64,000 nucleotides of DNA from Campylobacter concisus. GTDB taxonomy: Bacteria > Campylobacterota > Campylobacteria > Campylobacterales > Campylobacteraceae. Where the stretch lies: positions 183,776 to 247,775 of the forward strand of contig NZ_CABPVS010000004.1 of the NCBI RefSeq assembly GCF_902460845.1. The letters run 5' to 3'. The notes under the pieces were generated by a model. That model had not been told where the DNA came from. It was given only the letters and a program-made list of their open reading frames with translations, and did not search any database. Shown one piece after another: positions 1 through 8,031 of this stretch (positions are counted from its first letter, which is position 1; every line of letters starts with the position of its first letter). Both the position numbers and the translations under genes were made by a program.

Positions 1-43
1 TAATTTTGCTAATTTTTCCTTTGCAAAAATAGTCTTTTAGGCT
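1..43 (+). other. CRISPR left flank (leader end or partial spacer)
   Basis: AT-rich 43 bases directly before the first recognised repeat. The degenerate repeat is at the other end of the array, so the leader is expected on this side. The stretch is slightly longer than any spacer here (34-41 bases) and does not start with a repeat end. It is therefore either the inner end of the leader or a cut-off spacer; the sequence alone does not decide. Confidence 0.4.
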
Positions 44-754
44 ATTTAAACAAATTTGACCCGATCAAGGGGATTGAAACTTGTCTCCGTTCATTTGTAG
101 AATTACTACTTGTGCCATGAATTTAAACAAATTTGACCCGATCAAGGGGATTGAAACTCATCGCAGCCCGCGAAACCGACAACAGCACGACTATTAGGAT
201 TTAAACAAATTTGACCCGATCAAGGGGATTGAAACGCGCTACCTATCCCTGGGTACCCAAAGAATGCGCATTTAAACAAATTTGACCCGATAAAGGGGAT
301 TGAAACGGATTAACTGAGCGAGAGCCTGATGCTTGTGGCCATTTAAACAAATTTGACCCGATCAAGGGGATTGAAACAATTTTTCACTTTGAGTTCTATG
401 TTTCCATGTAAACTCACATTTAAACAAATTTGACCCGATTTAGGGGATTGAAACCATTATCTATCTCTATGGTTTGCAAATCCATCTGTTTGTATTTAAA
501 CAAATTTGACCCGGTCTAGGGGATTGAAACAACTCAACTTCAAGGGGCACAGCTTCGATGTATTTAGATTTAAACAAATTTGACCCGATCTAGGGGATTG
601 AAACATTAGCACGACTACCGCCATATTGTATGGTCTTGTTTCATTTAAACAAATTTGACCCGATCAAGGGGATTGAAACATTAGCACGACTACCGCCATA
701 TTGTATGGTCTTGTTTCATTTAAACAAATTTGACCCGATCAAGGGGGCTAAATT
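44..754 (+). CRISPR. CRISPR array, 10 repeats and 9 spacers
   Basis: Ten 37-base repeats start at 44, 121, 199, 270, 341, 418, 494, 568, 643 and 718. Spacers are 40, 41, 34, 34, 40, 39, 37, 38 and 38 bases. Each intact repeat starts ATTTAAAC and ends GGGGATTGAAAC; the ATTGAAAC end is the usual 8-base 5' handle of type I or type III crRNAs, so transcription is inferred on the plus strand. The tenth repeat keeps its first 29 bases but loses the ATTGAAAC end, which marks the trailer end. The last two spacers (605-642 and 680-717) are identical. Repeats 4, 6, 7 and 8 differ from the consensus only in a six-base segment between CCC and GGGG. No cas gene lies in the window, so the subtype is open; spacers this long are common in type III and some type I systems. 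Confidence 0.97.
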
Positions 755-780
755 CCATAATCCATATATAAATTTAGGCC
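746..780 (+). terminator. Imperfect hairpin at the array's trailer end
   Basis: GGCTAAATT (746-754) can pair with AATTTAGGCC (771-780) with one bulged base. It starts within the degenerate last repeat and is followed by ATTTCGCTT rather than a clean T-run. It could end or protect the crRNA precursor, but the pairing is AT-rich and the call is weak. Confidence 0.25.
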
Positions 781-884
781 ATTTCGCTTACATAAAAATT
801 GTAAATCTTTTTGCTGTCATTTTTTGTGACGTATCTTGTCCATGTTTCATTTTAAATTGCTGCATATTTACAAAAGGAAGAGTA

Positions 885-1010
885 ATGAAAATAATAGCAA
901 GAGATGTGATAATAGTGGCATCTATCAAAAGAAACATCAATCTACAAGCAAGAATTGTAAAGTCAAAAAAAGATCTATATAAGAAAGCAAAAGCGTTTAA
1001 ATTGTCCTAA
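885..1010 (+). CDS. Small basic hypothetical protein (41 aa)
   Basis: ATG at 885 is preceded by AAAGGAAG (873-880) at good spacing, and the frame stays open for 41 codons to TAA. The product is Lys/Arg-rich with a short hydrophobic start (MKIIARDVIIVAS) and no motif I recognise. A longer frame from 630 exists only because it reads through CRISPR repeats and is not credible. The gene sits between the array and decayed sequence, so it may be a fragment of a larger lost gene. Confidence 0.3.
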   Translation: MKIIARDVIIVASIKRNINLQARIVKSKKDLYKKAKAFKLS

Positions 1011-1290
1011 GCTTGAATAAGTCTATTACCAAAAAACACTATGATGCCTACTCAAATGTGATCCAGTATCTCTATCCGTTTCAAGTGTTTTAAGTGGATT
1101 AGCCAAAATAGTATCTAGCAAAGATAGAGTATAGTCGTCAGCACTTTTTATCGTAAAAGTATTTTTCGCAATTATTTTTTTACACCAGTGATATTATCAT
1201 TTATGATAACTTTTGAGTAGAAATATTTTAATGTGAGCTTGGTATTTTTAACAAGGTAGTTTTTTATCTTAATATTTAACGTCTAAAATA
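1011..1290. pseudogene. Decayed coding remnants, possibly integrase
   Basis: No intact gene. On the plus strand, 1010-1090 reads without stops as a short protein-like stretch including KKHYDAYSNVIQYLYPF, which faintly resembles the core-binding part of tyrosine recombinases; that likeness is an impression, not a match. On the minus strand about 48 stop-free codons (roughly 1177-1030) include LLDTILANPLKTLETDRD, also protein-like, with no ATG. Both are broken on all sides. The region lies just inside the putative attachment site, where an integrase gene is often found. Confidence 0.3.
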
Positions 1291-1310
1291 GGTGCCATAT
1301 TGGGTGCCAT
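1291..1310 (+). repeat. GGTGCCAT direct repeat near att scar
   Basis: GGTGCCAT occurs at 1291-1298 and 1303-1310, a 12-base period, about 100 bases before the tRNA-like 3' end. Short direct repeats of this kind are typical of recombinase arm sites near island attachment sites. This function is inferred from position only. Confidence 0.4.
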
Positions 1311-1412
1311 CTATTTAGACATTTTTAGCAATTATAATAAACTTATATAAAACTTAGAAAAGCGTATTTTAGGGATTTATAAATCAAAATAAATCTTAAG
1401 AAATACTTAGTA

Positions 1413-1436
1413 GTTCGATTCTGCCTCTAACCACCA
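1413..1436 (+). repeat. tRNA 3'-end fragment, putative attachment site
   Basis: The 24 bases contain a T-loop (TTCGATT), the 3' T-stem strand CTGCC, an acceptor 3' strand TCTAACC, discriminator A and an encoded CCA. The sequence just before it (TACTTAGTAG) cannot form the matching T-stem, and no anticodon arm precedes it, so only the tRNA 3' end is present. Such fragments are left where an element integrates into a tRNA gene. The parent tRNA should start GGTTAGA; its identity cannot be told from here. Confidence 0.6.
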
Positions 1437-1770
1437 TTAACCTTTCCTTAAACATCAATCATTTTTCTTTTGGTTCTATTAAATTTCGTATTTACAAGAC
1501 TTCTAGGTTATTTATAAAATTTAAATAAATTTTTATTATTAGTAAATTTAAAATATAACAATGCTATTTTCATTTTATATATTCTAAGACAAATAAAATC
1601 TTCAAGATCAAATAAAAAATTTGTAAGGGATAATCTTATAAATTTTATCCTAAATAAGCCTTATTAATCAAAATGTTATATTTGTATCAAATCATCCTTA
1701 AAATATAAGTTTAATCTAAATCCATAAGAGATATAATCTTGATTAAATTTATATTAACTTAGGAGGTTTC
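1437..1770. other. AT-rich intergenic region upstream of dcuB
   Basis: No gene of credible length is visible. The base composition is strongly AT. The right part carries the dcuB promoter and ribosome-binding site, listed separately. The left end is the border between the accessory segment and the core chromosome. Confidence 0.6.
1732..1737 (+). promoter_or_regulatory. Predicted -10 box of dcuB
   Basis: TATAAT lies 33 bases before the dcuB start in an AT-rich region; campylobacterial sigma-70 promoters rely mainly on the -10 box. A strong AGGAGG (1761-1766) precedes the ATG. Confidence 0.5.
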
Positions 1771-3438
1771 ATGGATTTTCTCATGAATTTAAGTGAAGGC
1801 ATGCAGTTTGCTATCCAGCTTCTCATCGTCCTTATCTGTTTGTTCTACGGAGCTAAAAAAGGCGGTATCGCGCTTGGTATGCTAGGTGGTATCGGTCTTA
1901 TTGTTCTTGTTTTTGGATTTAACATTGAGCCTGGTAAGCCTGCTATCGATGTTATGCTAACTATCCTCGCTGTTGTTGTGGCAAGTGCTACGCTTCAAGC
2001 TAGTGGTGGTCTTGATGTTATGCTTCAAATAGCAGAAACTATACTTAGAAAAAATCCAAAATATGTAAGCATCTTGGCTCCATTTGTAACATGTACGCTT
2101 ACTATTTTATGCGGTACTGGACACGTTGTTTATACCGTGCTTCCTATCGTTTATGATATCGCTATCAAAAATGGTATCCGCCCAGAGCGACCAATGGCAG
2201 CAAGCTCAATAGCTTCACAAATGGGCATCATAGCAAGTCCAGTTTCAGTTGCTGTTGTAACTCTTACAAGCTTTCTTATTAATGCTAAAACTCACCTAGC
2301 TGGCTTTGATGGATATTTAGATCTTTTAAAGATTACGATTCCATCAACATTTTGCGGTGTTTTAGCGGTAGGAATTTTTAGCTGGTTTAGAGGCAAAGAT
2401 CTTGATAAAGACGAAGTATTTCAAGCAAAGCTTCAAGATCCTGAGTTTAAAAAATATGTTTATGGCGATAGTGCGACACTTTTAGGCAAAAAGCTTCCTG
2501 GCTATCAATGGGCTGCAATGTGGATATTTTTAGGCTCTATCCTTGTAGTTGCGCTTCTTGGATATTTTAAAGATCTTCGTCCAAGCTGGACTACTTACAA
2601 AGACGCAACGGTCGTTCAAGTAATAGCTAACCTTCCAACTGAGCAAAAAGTTTTAAAAACCTTAAAAATAAAAGACGCTAGCATCCAAACAGAGGCGGCT
2701 GAGTTAAAAGTAGCAAACGATAAGCTAAATGCCAATCAAAAAGCTCAATCAGTCAAAATCATCGGCAAAGATGCAAATCAAACTCTTACTCGCACAGCTG
2801 ATGGTGCAGTAACATATATAAATGAAAAAGGCGCAAAAGAAGAATTTCAAGGTGCTTACATCAATATAAGCAACAAACAAGCATCTTCAAAAAGCCTAAG
2901 TATGGTTCATGTTATCCAAATTTTCATGCTTTTAACTGGCGCTATCATCTTAATCTTTACACCAACAGATGCTAGCAAGATCGGTAAAAACGAGATATTT
3001 AGATCAGGTATGATCGCTCTTGTTGCAGTTTTTGGTATCTCTTGGATGGCTGAGACTATGTTTGCAGTGCACACTCCGATGATGAAAGAGGCGCTAGGAA
3101 GCATCGTAAAAGAGCACCCTTGGACTTATGCGGTTATGCTTTTGATTATCTCAAAATTTGTAAATTCTCAAGCTGCAGCCTTGGTTGCATTTGTGCCATT
3201 AGCATTAAATATCGATGTTAATCCTGCTATCATTCTAGCCTTTGCACCAGCTTGCTACGGATACTACATCCTGCCAACATATCCAAGCGACCTTGCGGCT
3301 ATCCAGTTTGATAGAAGCGGTACGACACATATTGGTAAATTTGTTATCAATCACAGCTTTATCATTCCGGGTCTTATTGGCGTTATATCCTCTTGTATAT
3401 TTGGCTATATTTTTGCAACTGCTTTTGGATATCTATAA
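1771..3438 (+). CDS. dcuB: Anaerobic C4-dicarboxylate transporter DcuB
   Basis: Inner-membrane carrier of the Dcu family that exchanges fumarate, malate or aspartate for succinate during fumarate respiration. The C-terminal end has the family pattern [20 protein letters not shown] followed by a final membrane helix, closest in my recollection to DcuB rather than DcuA. At 555 aa it is about 110 residues longer than E. coli DcuB (446). The extra length is a hydrophilic Lys/Ala/Gln-rich block at about residues 273-375, between two membrane helices. An AGGAGG ribosome-binding site supports the start. It is monocistronic, with its own -10 box and a terminator hairpin behind it. Confidence 0.92.
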   Translation: MDFLMNLSEGMQFAIQLLIVLICLFYGAKKGGIALGMLGGIGLIVLVFGFNIEPGKPAIDVMLTILAVVVASATLQASGGLDVMLQIAETILRKNPKYVSILAPFVTCTLTILCGTGHVVYTVLPIVYDIAIKNGIRPERPMAASSIASQMGIIASPVSVAVVTLTSFLINAKTHLAGFDGYLDLLKITIPSTFCGVLAVGIFSWFRGKDLDKDEVFQAKLQDPEFKKYVYGDSATLLGKKLPGYQWAAMWIFLGSILVVALLGYFKDLRPSWTTYKDATVVQVIANLPTEQKVLKTLKIKDASIQTEAAELKVANDKLNANQKAQSVKIIGKDANQTLTRTADGAVTYINEKGAKEEFQGAYINISNKQASSKSLSMVHVIQIFMLLTGAIILIFTPTDASKIGKNEIFRSGMIALVAVFGISWMAETMFAVHTPMMKEALGSIVKEHPWTYAVMLLIISKFVNSQAAALVAFVPLALNIDVNPAIILAFAPACYGYYILPTYPSDLAAIQFDRSGTTHIGKFVINHSFIIPGLIGVISSCIFGYIFATAFGYL

Positions 3439-3440
3439 TA

Positions 3441-3491
3441 GATAAATTCTCTTGCTGCTAGTAATTTCTAGTGGCAAGAGTAGAATTTATC
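3441..3491. terminator. Bidirectional terminator between dcuB and flhB
   Basis: GATAAATTCTCTTGC (3441-3455) pairs with GCAAGAG-TA-GAATTTATC (3474-3491) with a two-base bulge, and a smaller CTAG/CTAG pairing caps it. It lies between convergent genes and overlaps the flhB stop codon, so it can serve both strands. Confidence 0.7.
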
Positions 3492-4563
3492 AAAGCTTAT
3501 CTTTAAATTTTTGTTTATTGCTCATATAAACGAAGCTTAGCACTTCGGCTACGGCCCTAAAAAGATGTGCCGGTATCGTATCATCGACTTCACAAATTTT
3601 ATAAAGCTCTCTTGCGAGTGGTGGGTTTTCATAAATTTGCACACCATTTTCAACGGCTATTTTTTTGATTTGCAGTGCTAAAAAATCAACACCTTTTGCA
3701 AGTATTATCGGCGCCTCGTCGCGACTTTTATCATATCTTATCGCCACGGCGTAGTGAGTAGGGTTTGTGATGACGACGTCAGCTTGTGGGATATTTTGCA
3801 TCATTCGACGCTTGGCTGCACGCATTTGTGCTTGACGAATTCTGCCTTTTACCTGCGGATCTCCTTCCATTTGCTTATACTCATCTTTTATCTCTTGCTT
3901 GCTCATACGAAGGTCTTTAAAATATTGAAAACGCACGATGAGAAGGTCGATAAGTCCGATCACGAAAAGTATAAAAAGCATGACACTAACAAGAATGATG
4001 AGCTTTTCTTTTAGCCAAGCAAGCTGATCAAACATAGAAAAAAAGAGCGTGTGTGGTAGCTCCTTTATAAACTGCAAGAAAAAATAAAATCCAACTCCAA
4101 AGACGATGCTAACTTTTAGCACGATTTTGATGCTGTCTATCACTTTTTTCATCGAGAATAAATTTTTTAGCCCTTTTAGCGGGTTTATCTTGCCAAAATT
4201 TGGCATTATAGGCTTTGTGGTAAAGATAAATCCAAACTGCATTACATTTGCGATGACACCAGCGATCGCTACGCAGATACAAACTGGAAGTATCATAAGA
4301 AGCGACCTTGCAAAGGTATTTACGACGATCATTTTTACAGTTGGCAAGGTAAGTGGCTGACCGATAAATTTTGAGTAGTAGATATAAAGTGAGATGATCT
4401 GTTCTTTCATAAAATTTAGCATCGCAAGTAGTACGCCAATAGCAATAACTAGGGTCACGAACCCAGCTAGGTCCTGACTTTTGGGAACGTTGCCGTCCTT
4501 TTTGGCATCTTCTATCTTTTTGGGGGTCGCTTCTTCGGTTTTTTCCTGATCTTCGCCTGCCAT
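3490..4563 (-). CDS. flhB: Flagellar export protein FlhB
   Basis: Membrane component of the flagellar type III export gate that switches substrate class from rod/hook to filament. The start EDQEKTEEATPKKIEDA is the family N-terminus, four hydrophobic segments follow, and the cytoplasmic domain carries the self-cleavage motif NPTH at about residue 267. I prefer the ATG at 4563 (357 aa); a frame opening 14 codons upstream adds residues unlike the family. No other flagellar gene is adjacent, normal for the scattered flagellar genes of Campylobacter. In this genus FlhB and the export apparatus are also needed for sigma-54-dependent flagellar gene expression (known for C. jejuni). Confidence 0.95.
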   Translation of the reverse strand: MAGEDQEKTEEATPKKIEDAKKDGNVPKSQDLAGFVTLVIAIGVLLAMLNFMKEQIISLYIYYSKFIGQPLTLPTVKMIVVNTFARSLLMILPVCICVAIAGVIANVMQFGFIFTTKPIMPNFGKINPLKGLKNLFSMKKVIDSIKIVLKVSIVFGVGFYFFLQFIKELPHTLFFSMFDQLAWLKEKLIILVSVMLFILFVIGLIDLLIVRFQYFKDLRMSKQEIKDEYKQMEGDPQVKGRIRQAQMRAAKRRMMQNIPQADVVITNPTHYAVAIRYDKSRDEAPIILAKGVDFLALQIKKIAVENGVQIYENPPLARELYKICEVDDTIPAHLFRAVAEVLSFVYMSNKQKFKDKL

Positions 4564-4696
4564 CTTTATCCCATACTTGCTTAAATTTGGGGCGATTATA
4601 GCCAAAATACGGTTAAAATATCCGCTAAAGCCACCTTTCGCACGTGGAAAATTAGGCGTTTTTGGCTAAAATTAGCAAAAATAAGGGGCGAACAAA

Positions 4697-5659
4697 ATGT
4701 CATTTTTAGAAGGCTTATTTAACATTTTCAAAACCAAGAAACCACCAAAAAGCGATGAAGAGCTACTTTTAGACGAGTATGCAAGCATTTACTACGAAAT
4801 AAAAGAGAAAAATTTAAACGAATACGACTTTTTATGTGGGCTTATACGATTACTCTCTTTTTCAAGAGCTAGACGCTACGACTTCTGCCTTGAAAAGTGC
4901 CTAGCTGATGGCGATGCCGAGAGGCTAAATGATCTCGTCTTTCAATACGCTAAGCTAGGCTTACTCCCAGGATGCAGCGGTGGATATGATCAGTGCGAGA
5001 AGCTCATACCGGCATTTTTTGCTATCGCTTGCGGTGACACAGATGGTATGACACGGATCTTTCCAAAAGGTCTGCCGCCCAGCAAAAATGGCTATAAATT
5101 TCTATGTGTTACGCATGATCTGCTCACAGCGATGCTTTGGCAGGATGAAAATTTACTTGCCCCAGCTCTAGAAAAAGCCCGTACTTTTGCAGAGTCTAAA
5201 AAGCCAACAAACGAAAGAGAGGCGATTAAATTTGTGCTTGCCTTGTATGAAAAAGATACGGCTGCTATGAGCGAGCATTTGCAGAAATTTTGCTCCACTT
5301 TTGGCAGGACAGATGCACCTAAATTTGAAAAACGCCTCTACATCTTTGCGCACGGACTTCATGCCTTAGCGCGCTACTTTTTACCGCTTGAACTCTTTAA
5401 AGAGATAAAGCTACCAAAGAACGAGAATTTCAGTAAATTTTACGCAAAGAGGCTCTTTCAAAATGAAATTCCCAAGCCAAAACTTTATTTTACTTTTCCG
5501 CCTGAGCTTGAACTGATAAATGTGATTTTAAATGCGCCAGTAGCTAAAACTCTGATATATCAGCCATATTTGCCAAATGACAAAACATTTTTTCTGGATC
5601 ACGATGCGATGATTAAAAATTTAGCCGACGAGATCATAAAATCAGGGGCATTAAAGTAG
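4697..5659 (+). CDS. Hypothetical protein, helical, 320 aa
   Basis: I do not recognise this family. The protein starts MSFLEGLFNIFKTKKPP, has no signal peptide or membrane segment, and looks mostly helical and soluble, with many Leu, Lys and Glu residues and a cluster of Cys at about residues 52-105. AAGGGGCG lies before the ATG. It stands alone, divergent from flhB and upstream of rplU. Codon use is like its neighbours, so it is probably an old campylobacterial gene. A repeat-type helical fold would fit the composition but is a guess. Confidence 0.75.
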   Translation: MSFLEGLFNIFKTKKPPKSDEELLLDEYASIYYEIKEKNLNEYDFLCGLIRLLSFSRARRYDFCLEKCLADGDAERLNDLVFQYAKLGLLPGCSGGYDQCEKLIPAFFAIACGDTDGMTRIFPKGLPPSKNGYKFLCVTHDLLTAMLWQDENLLAPALEKARTFAESKKPTNEREAIKFVLALYEKDTAAMSEHLQKFCSTFGRTDAPKFEKRLYIFAHGLHALARYFLPLELFKEIKLPKNENFSKFYAKRLFQNEIPKPKLYFTFPPELELINVILNAPVAKTLIYQPYLPNDKTFFLDHDAMIKNLADEIIKSGALK

Positions 5660-5766
5660 AATTTATAAACTTTTGGCTAATATTCACACCTTACAACCAA
5701 CAAAGCTCCATAAATCTTTTGCAAAAAAGTGCTTTTTGGTCTTACCAAATTTTAGAAAGGTAGAGT

Positions 5767-6081
5767 ATGTCAAAATACGCTATATTTAAGCATGGCGGTA
5801 AGCAATATCGTGTTAGCGAGGGCGAGTACCTTAAGCTAGATCACTTTAGCGCTGAAGCTAAATCAACCGTTGAGATTACAGAAGTTTTGGCTGTAAATGA
5901 CGGCGAAGTAAAGGTAGGTGCGCCATTTGTGAAGGGTGCAAAAGTTGTTCTTGAGGTCGTTAATGAAGGCAAAGACAAAAAAGTAGTTATCTACAAAAAA
6001 CGCAGACGTAAAGACTCAAAACTAAAACGCGGCTTTAGAAGACAATTTACACGTGTAAAAGTCGTAAGTATCGCAGCTTAA
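5767..6081 (+). CDS. rplU: Ribosomal protein L21
   Basis: Large-subunit protein bL21, which binds 23S rRNA next to L20. The full-length 104-aa product starts [19 protein letters not shown], the classic L21 N-terminus, and has the basic [16 protein letters not shown] segment near the C-terminus. AGAAAGG precedes the ATG. It is first in the conserved rplU-rpmA pair, 11 bases before rpmA, with obgE following after a terminator. Confidence 0.98.
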   Translation: MSKYAIFKHGGKQYRVSEGEYLKLDHFSAEAKSTVEITEVLAVNDGEVKVGAPFVKGAKVVLEVVNEGKDKKVVIYKKRRRKDSKLKRGFRRQFTRVKVVSIAA

Positions 6082-6092
6082 GGAGATAAGAT

Positions 6093-6350
6093 ATGGCACA
6101 CAAAAAAGGTCAAGGTTCAACCCAAAATAACCGTGATAGTATCGGACGCCGATTAGGTGTTAAGAAATTTGGTGGCGAGTTCGTTCGTGCTGGAAATATA
6201 ATCATCCGTCAAAGAGGAACAGCAACTCACGCTGGAAATAACGTAGGTCTTGGTAAAGACCATACAATTTTTGCATTAGTTGATGGCTTTGTAAAATTTG
6301 AAAGACTTGATAAAAACAGAAAAAAAGTATCTGTTTATCCAGCTGCATAA
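6093..6350 (+). CDS. rpmA: Ribosomal protein L27
   Basis: Large-subunit protein bL27, whose N-terminal tail reaches the peptidyl-transferase centre. The 85-aa product begins [16 protein letters not shown] and contains the conserved [17 protein letters not shown] stretch. AAGGAG lies at 6080-6085. The short MAHKKG start means no cleavable extension like that of Firmicutes L27. It is co-transcribed with rplU and followed by a strong hairpin terminator. Confidence 0.98.
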   Translation: MAHKKGQGSTQNNRDSIGRRLGVKKFGGEFVRAGNIIIRQRGTATHAGNNVGLGKDHTIFALVDGFVKFERLDKNRKKVSVYPAA

Positions 6351-6354
6351 TCTC

Positions 6355-6378
6355 AGGGGCAATCGCCCCTTTCTTTCT
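6355..6378 (+). terminator. Terminator after rpmA
   Basis: AGGGGC (6355-6360) and GCCCCT (6365-6370) form a six-base GC-rich stem with a four-base AATC loop, followed by a T-rich run (TTCTTTCTT). A standard intrinsic terminator closing the L21-L27 unit. Confidence 0.85.
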
Positions 6379-6543
6379 TAAAATTATTCAAAAATCAAAA
6401 TTTTTATTTAGTGTTTAGAATTTTTCAAATAGCTGTGTGAGAGAAATTTTAAATCAATCACAACTCTATATTTCGAGCTTCATGGTGTTTATATTTGCTT
6501 TATTTTAATCAAGATATCACGATTTAATTTCAGTAAAGTTGGA

Positions 6544-6549
6544 TATAAT
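6544..6549 (+). promoter_or_regulatory. Predicted -10 box of obgE
   Basis: TATAAT 26 bases before the obgE ATG, downstream of the rpmA terminator. It suggests that obgE has its own transcript, separate from the ribosomal genes. Confidence 0.45.
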
Positions 6550-6574
6550 CCAAATAAAAAATTTAAGGTAAAAA

Positions 6575-7633
6575 ATGTTTATAGATAGTGCAAGATTGAC
6601 TCTAAGTTCGGGGCATGGTGGAGCTGGAGCTGTGAGTTTTCGCCGTGAAAAACACGTCATTTTAGGTGGTCCTGATGGCGGAGATGGCGGAGATGGCGGA
6701 GATGTTTATTTTGTTTGTGACAACAATACCCATACTTTAGCAAATTATAAGGGTAAAAGAGCCATGAAGGCTGGCAATGGTGAAGCTGGCATGGGCAAGC
6801 GAATGACTGGCAAAAAGGGCGAAAATCTAGAACTAATAGTCCCTCCTGGCACAGCTGTTTATGACGCACAGACAAATGAACTACTCTGTGATATAGTTAG
6901 CAAGGGTCAAAAGACGCTATTTTTAAAGGGCGGTAAAGGCGGACTCGGAAATTTTCACTTTAAAAGCTCTATCAACCAAGCTCCAGAATACGCACAAAAA
7001 GGTATGCCTGAAGAGAGTATTGAAGTAAGGCTTGAACTAAAGCTCATTGCTGACGTGGGCCTTGTTGGCTTTCCAAATGTTGGTAAATCAACTCTCATTT
7101 CAACAGTATCAAACGCCAAACCACAGATCGCAAACTACGAATTTACGACGCTTACACCAAAGCTTGGCCTTGTTGAGGTCGATGAGTTTAGTGGCTTTGT
7201 CATGGCTGACATCCCTGGCATCATCGAGGGAGCGAGCGATGGACGCGGTTTAGGCGTTAAATTTCTAAAACATATCGAGCGAAATAAAATTTTACTTTTT
7301 ATGATAGACGGAGCAAACTATAGAGGTATGAGCGAGCAGTTTAGTGTGCTAAAAGAAGAAGTCGCTAAATTTTCAAGTGTACTTGCTAGTAGGGACTATG
7401 CTATCGCTATCACCAGAGTCGATGCGGCGGAAAATTTAGATGAAAATATAAAAGAATTTATGAAATTTTTAAAGCTAAAGCCAGAGCAAAACGGTAAATT
7501 TATCTACAAACAAGATTTACTCAGCTTTGATCATTCAAAACCATATTTTATTTTGCCGATCTCGTCAGCGACAAATGAGAACATAGATGAGCTTAAATTC
7601 GCACTTCTTGAGCTACTTAAAAATGAGCTTTGA
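6575..7633 (+). CDS. obgE: Obg-family GTPase
   Basis: Essential ribosome-associated GTPase that acts in 50S assembly. Residues 1-155 are the glycine-rich Obg fold; the G domain follows with G1 GFPNVGKS (about residue 165), G3 DIPG and a G5-like SSATNE. The usual NKxD is TRVD here, seen in some relatives. At 352 aa the protein ends soon after the G domain, so the C-terminal extension found in longer homologues is missing. A perfect 9-base tandem repeat (6674-6700) encodes DGGDGGDGG in the first glycine loop. It sits after rplU-rpmA, the near-universal context. Confidence 0.96.
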   Translation: MFIDSARLTLSSGHGGAGAVSFRREKHVILGGPDGGDGGDGGDVYFVCDNNTHTLANYKGKRAMKAGNGEAGMGKRMTGKKGENLELIVPPGTAVYDAQTNELLCDIVSKGQKTLFLKGGKGGLGNFHFKSSINQAPEYAQKGMPEESIEVRLELKLIADVGLVGFPNVGKSTLISTVSNAKPQIANYEFTTLTPKLGLVEVDEFSGFVMADIPGIIEGASDGRGLGVKFLKHIERNKILLFMIDGANYRGMSEQFSVLKEEVAKFSSVLASRDYAIAITRVDAAENLDENIKEFMKFLKLKPEQNGKFIYKQDLLSFDHSKPYFILPISSATNENIDELKFALLELLKNEL

Positions 7634-7679
7634 GTTGTAACTTTTTGGCGCTTTGGGCATAGATCTTTAAGAGTATAAA

Positions 7680-8015
7680 ATGAAGAAAATTTTTTGCATT
7701 ATGCTATTTTGTCTTGGTGTATATAGCTGTGATCCAGCGGATCCGGCATATATGTTTTTGGATTACAATGACATAGATCGTGACGGTATGCTAAATTTAG
7801 ATGAGTGGACGTCCTGCAAAGTGCCATCAGCGCTAAAAATAGCACCAGATCTATGCACTAGTAAGGAATTTAAGAGGCTGGATCTTGATCGTAGTGGCAA
7901 AGTTAGCATTAATGAGCTAGGAAGTTTGATATTTCAAAAGATTGACTGGCAAGAAGATCCATGCGCCTCTTGGCTGACTGGCAGTAAAAACGTAGATCAA
8001 AATAAAAGTCGTTGA
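7680..8015 (+). CDS. EF-hand protein, probable lipoprotein
   Basis: Small exported protein of 111 aa. An N-terminal hydrophobic signal (KKIFCIMLFCLGVYSC) ends in a lipobox-like VYSC. Two textbook EF-hand loops follow: DIDRDGMLNLDE and DLDRSGKVSINE, each with acidic or Ser/Asn ligands at positions 1, 3 and 5, Gly at 6 and Glu at 12, so calcium binding is expected. ATG at 7680 lies 47 bases after obgE, and fmt follows closely. The physiological role is unknown; a periplasmic calcium sensor or buffer is possible. Confidence 0.8.
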   Translation: MKKIFCIMLFCLGVYSCDPADPAYMFLDYNDIDRDGMLNLDEWTSCKVPSALKIAPDLCTSKEFKRLDLDRSGKVSINELGSLIFQKIDWQEDPCASWLTGSKNVDQNKSR

Positions 8016-8031
8016 AATTTAAAGGAAAGTG

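Noticed and set aside
1..43. An additional CRISPR spacer
   Set aside because: At least 43 bases, longer than all others, with no repeat visible on its left; a leader end is equally possible.
630..1010. 126-aa open frame containing twice HLNKFDPIKG
   Set aside because: Its first part translates CRISPR repeats and spacers; only the portion from ATG 885, with its own ribosome-binding site, is considered.
4564..4605. Longer FlhB start 14 codons upstream
   Set aside because: The extra residues are unlike FlhB N-termini and no better ribosome-binding site is present.
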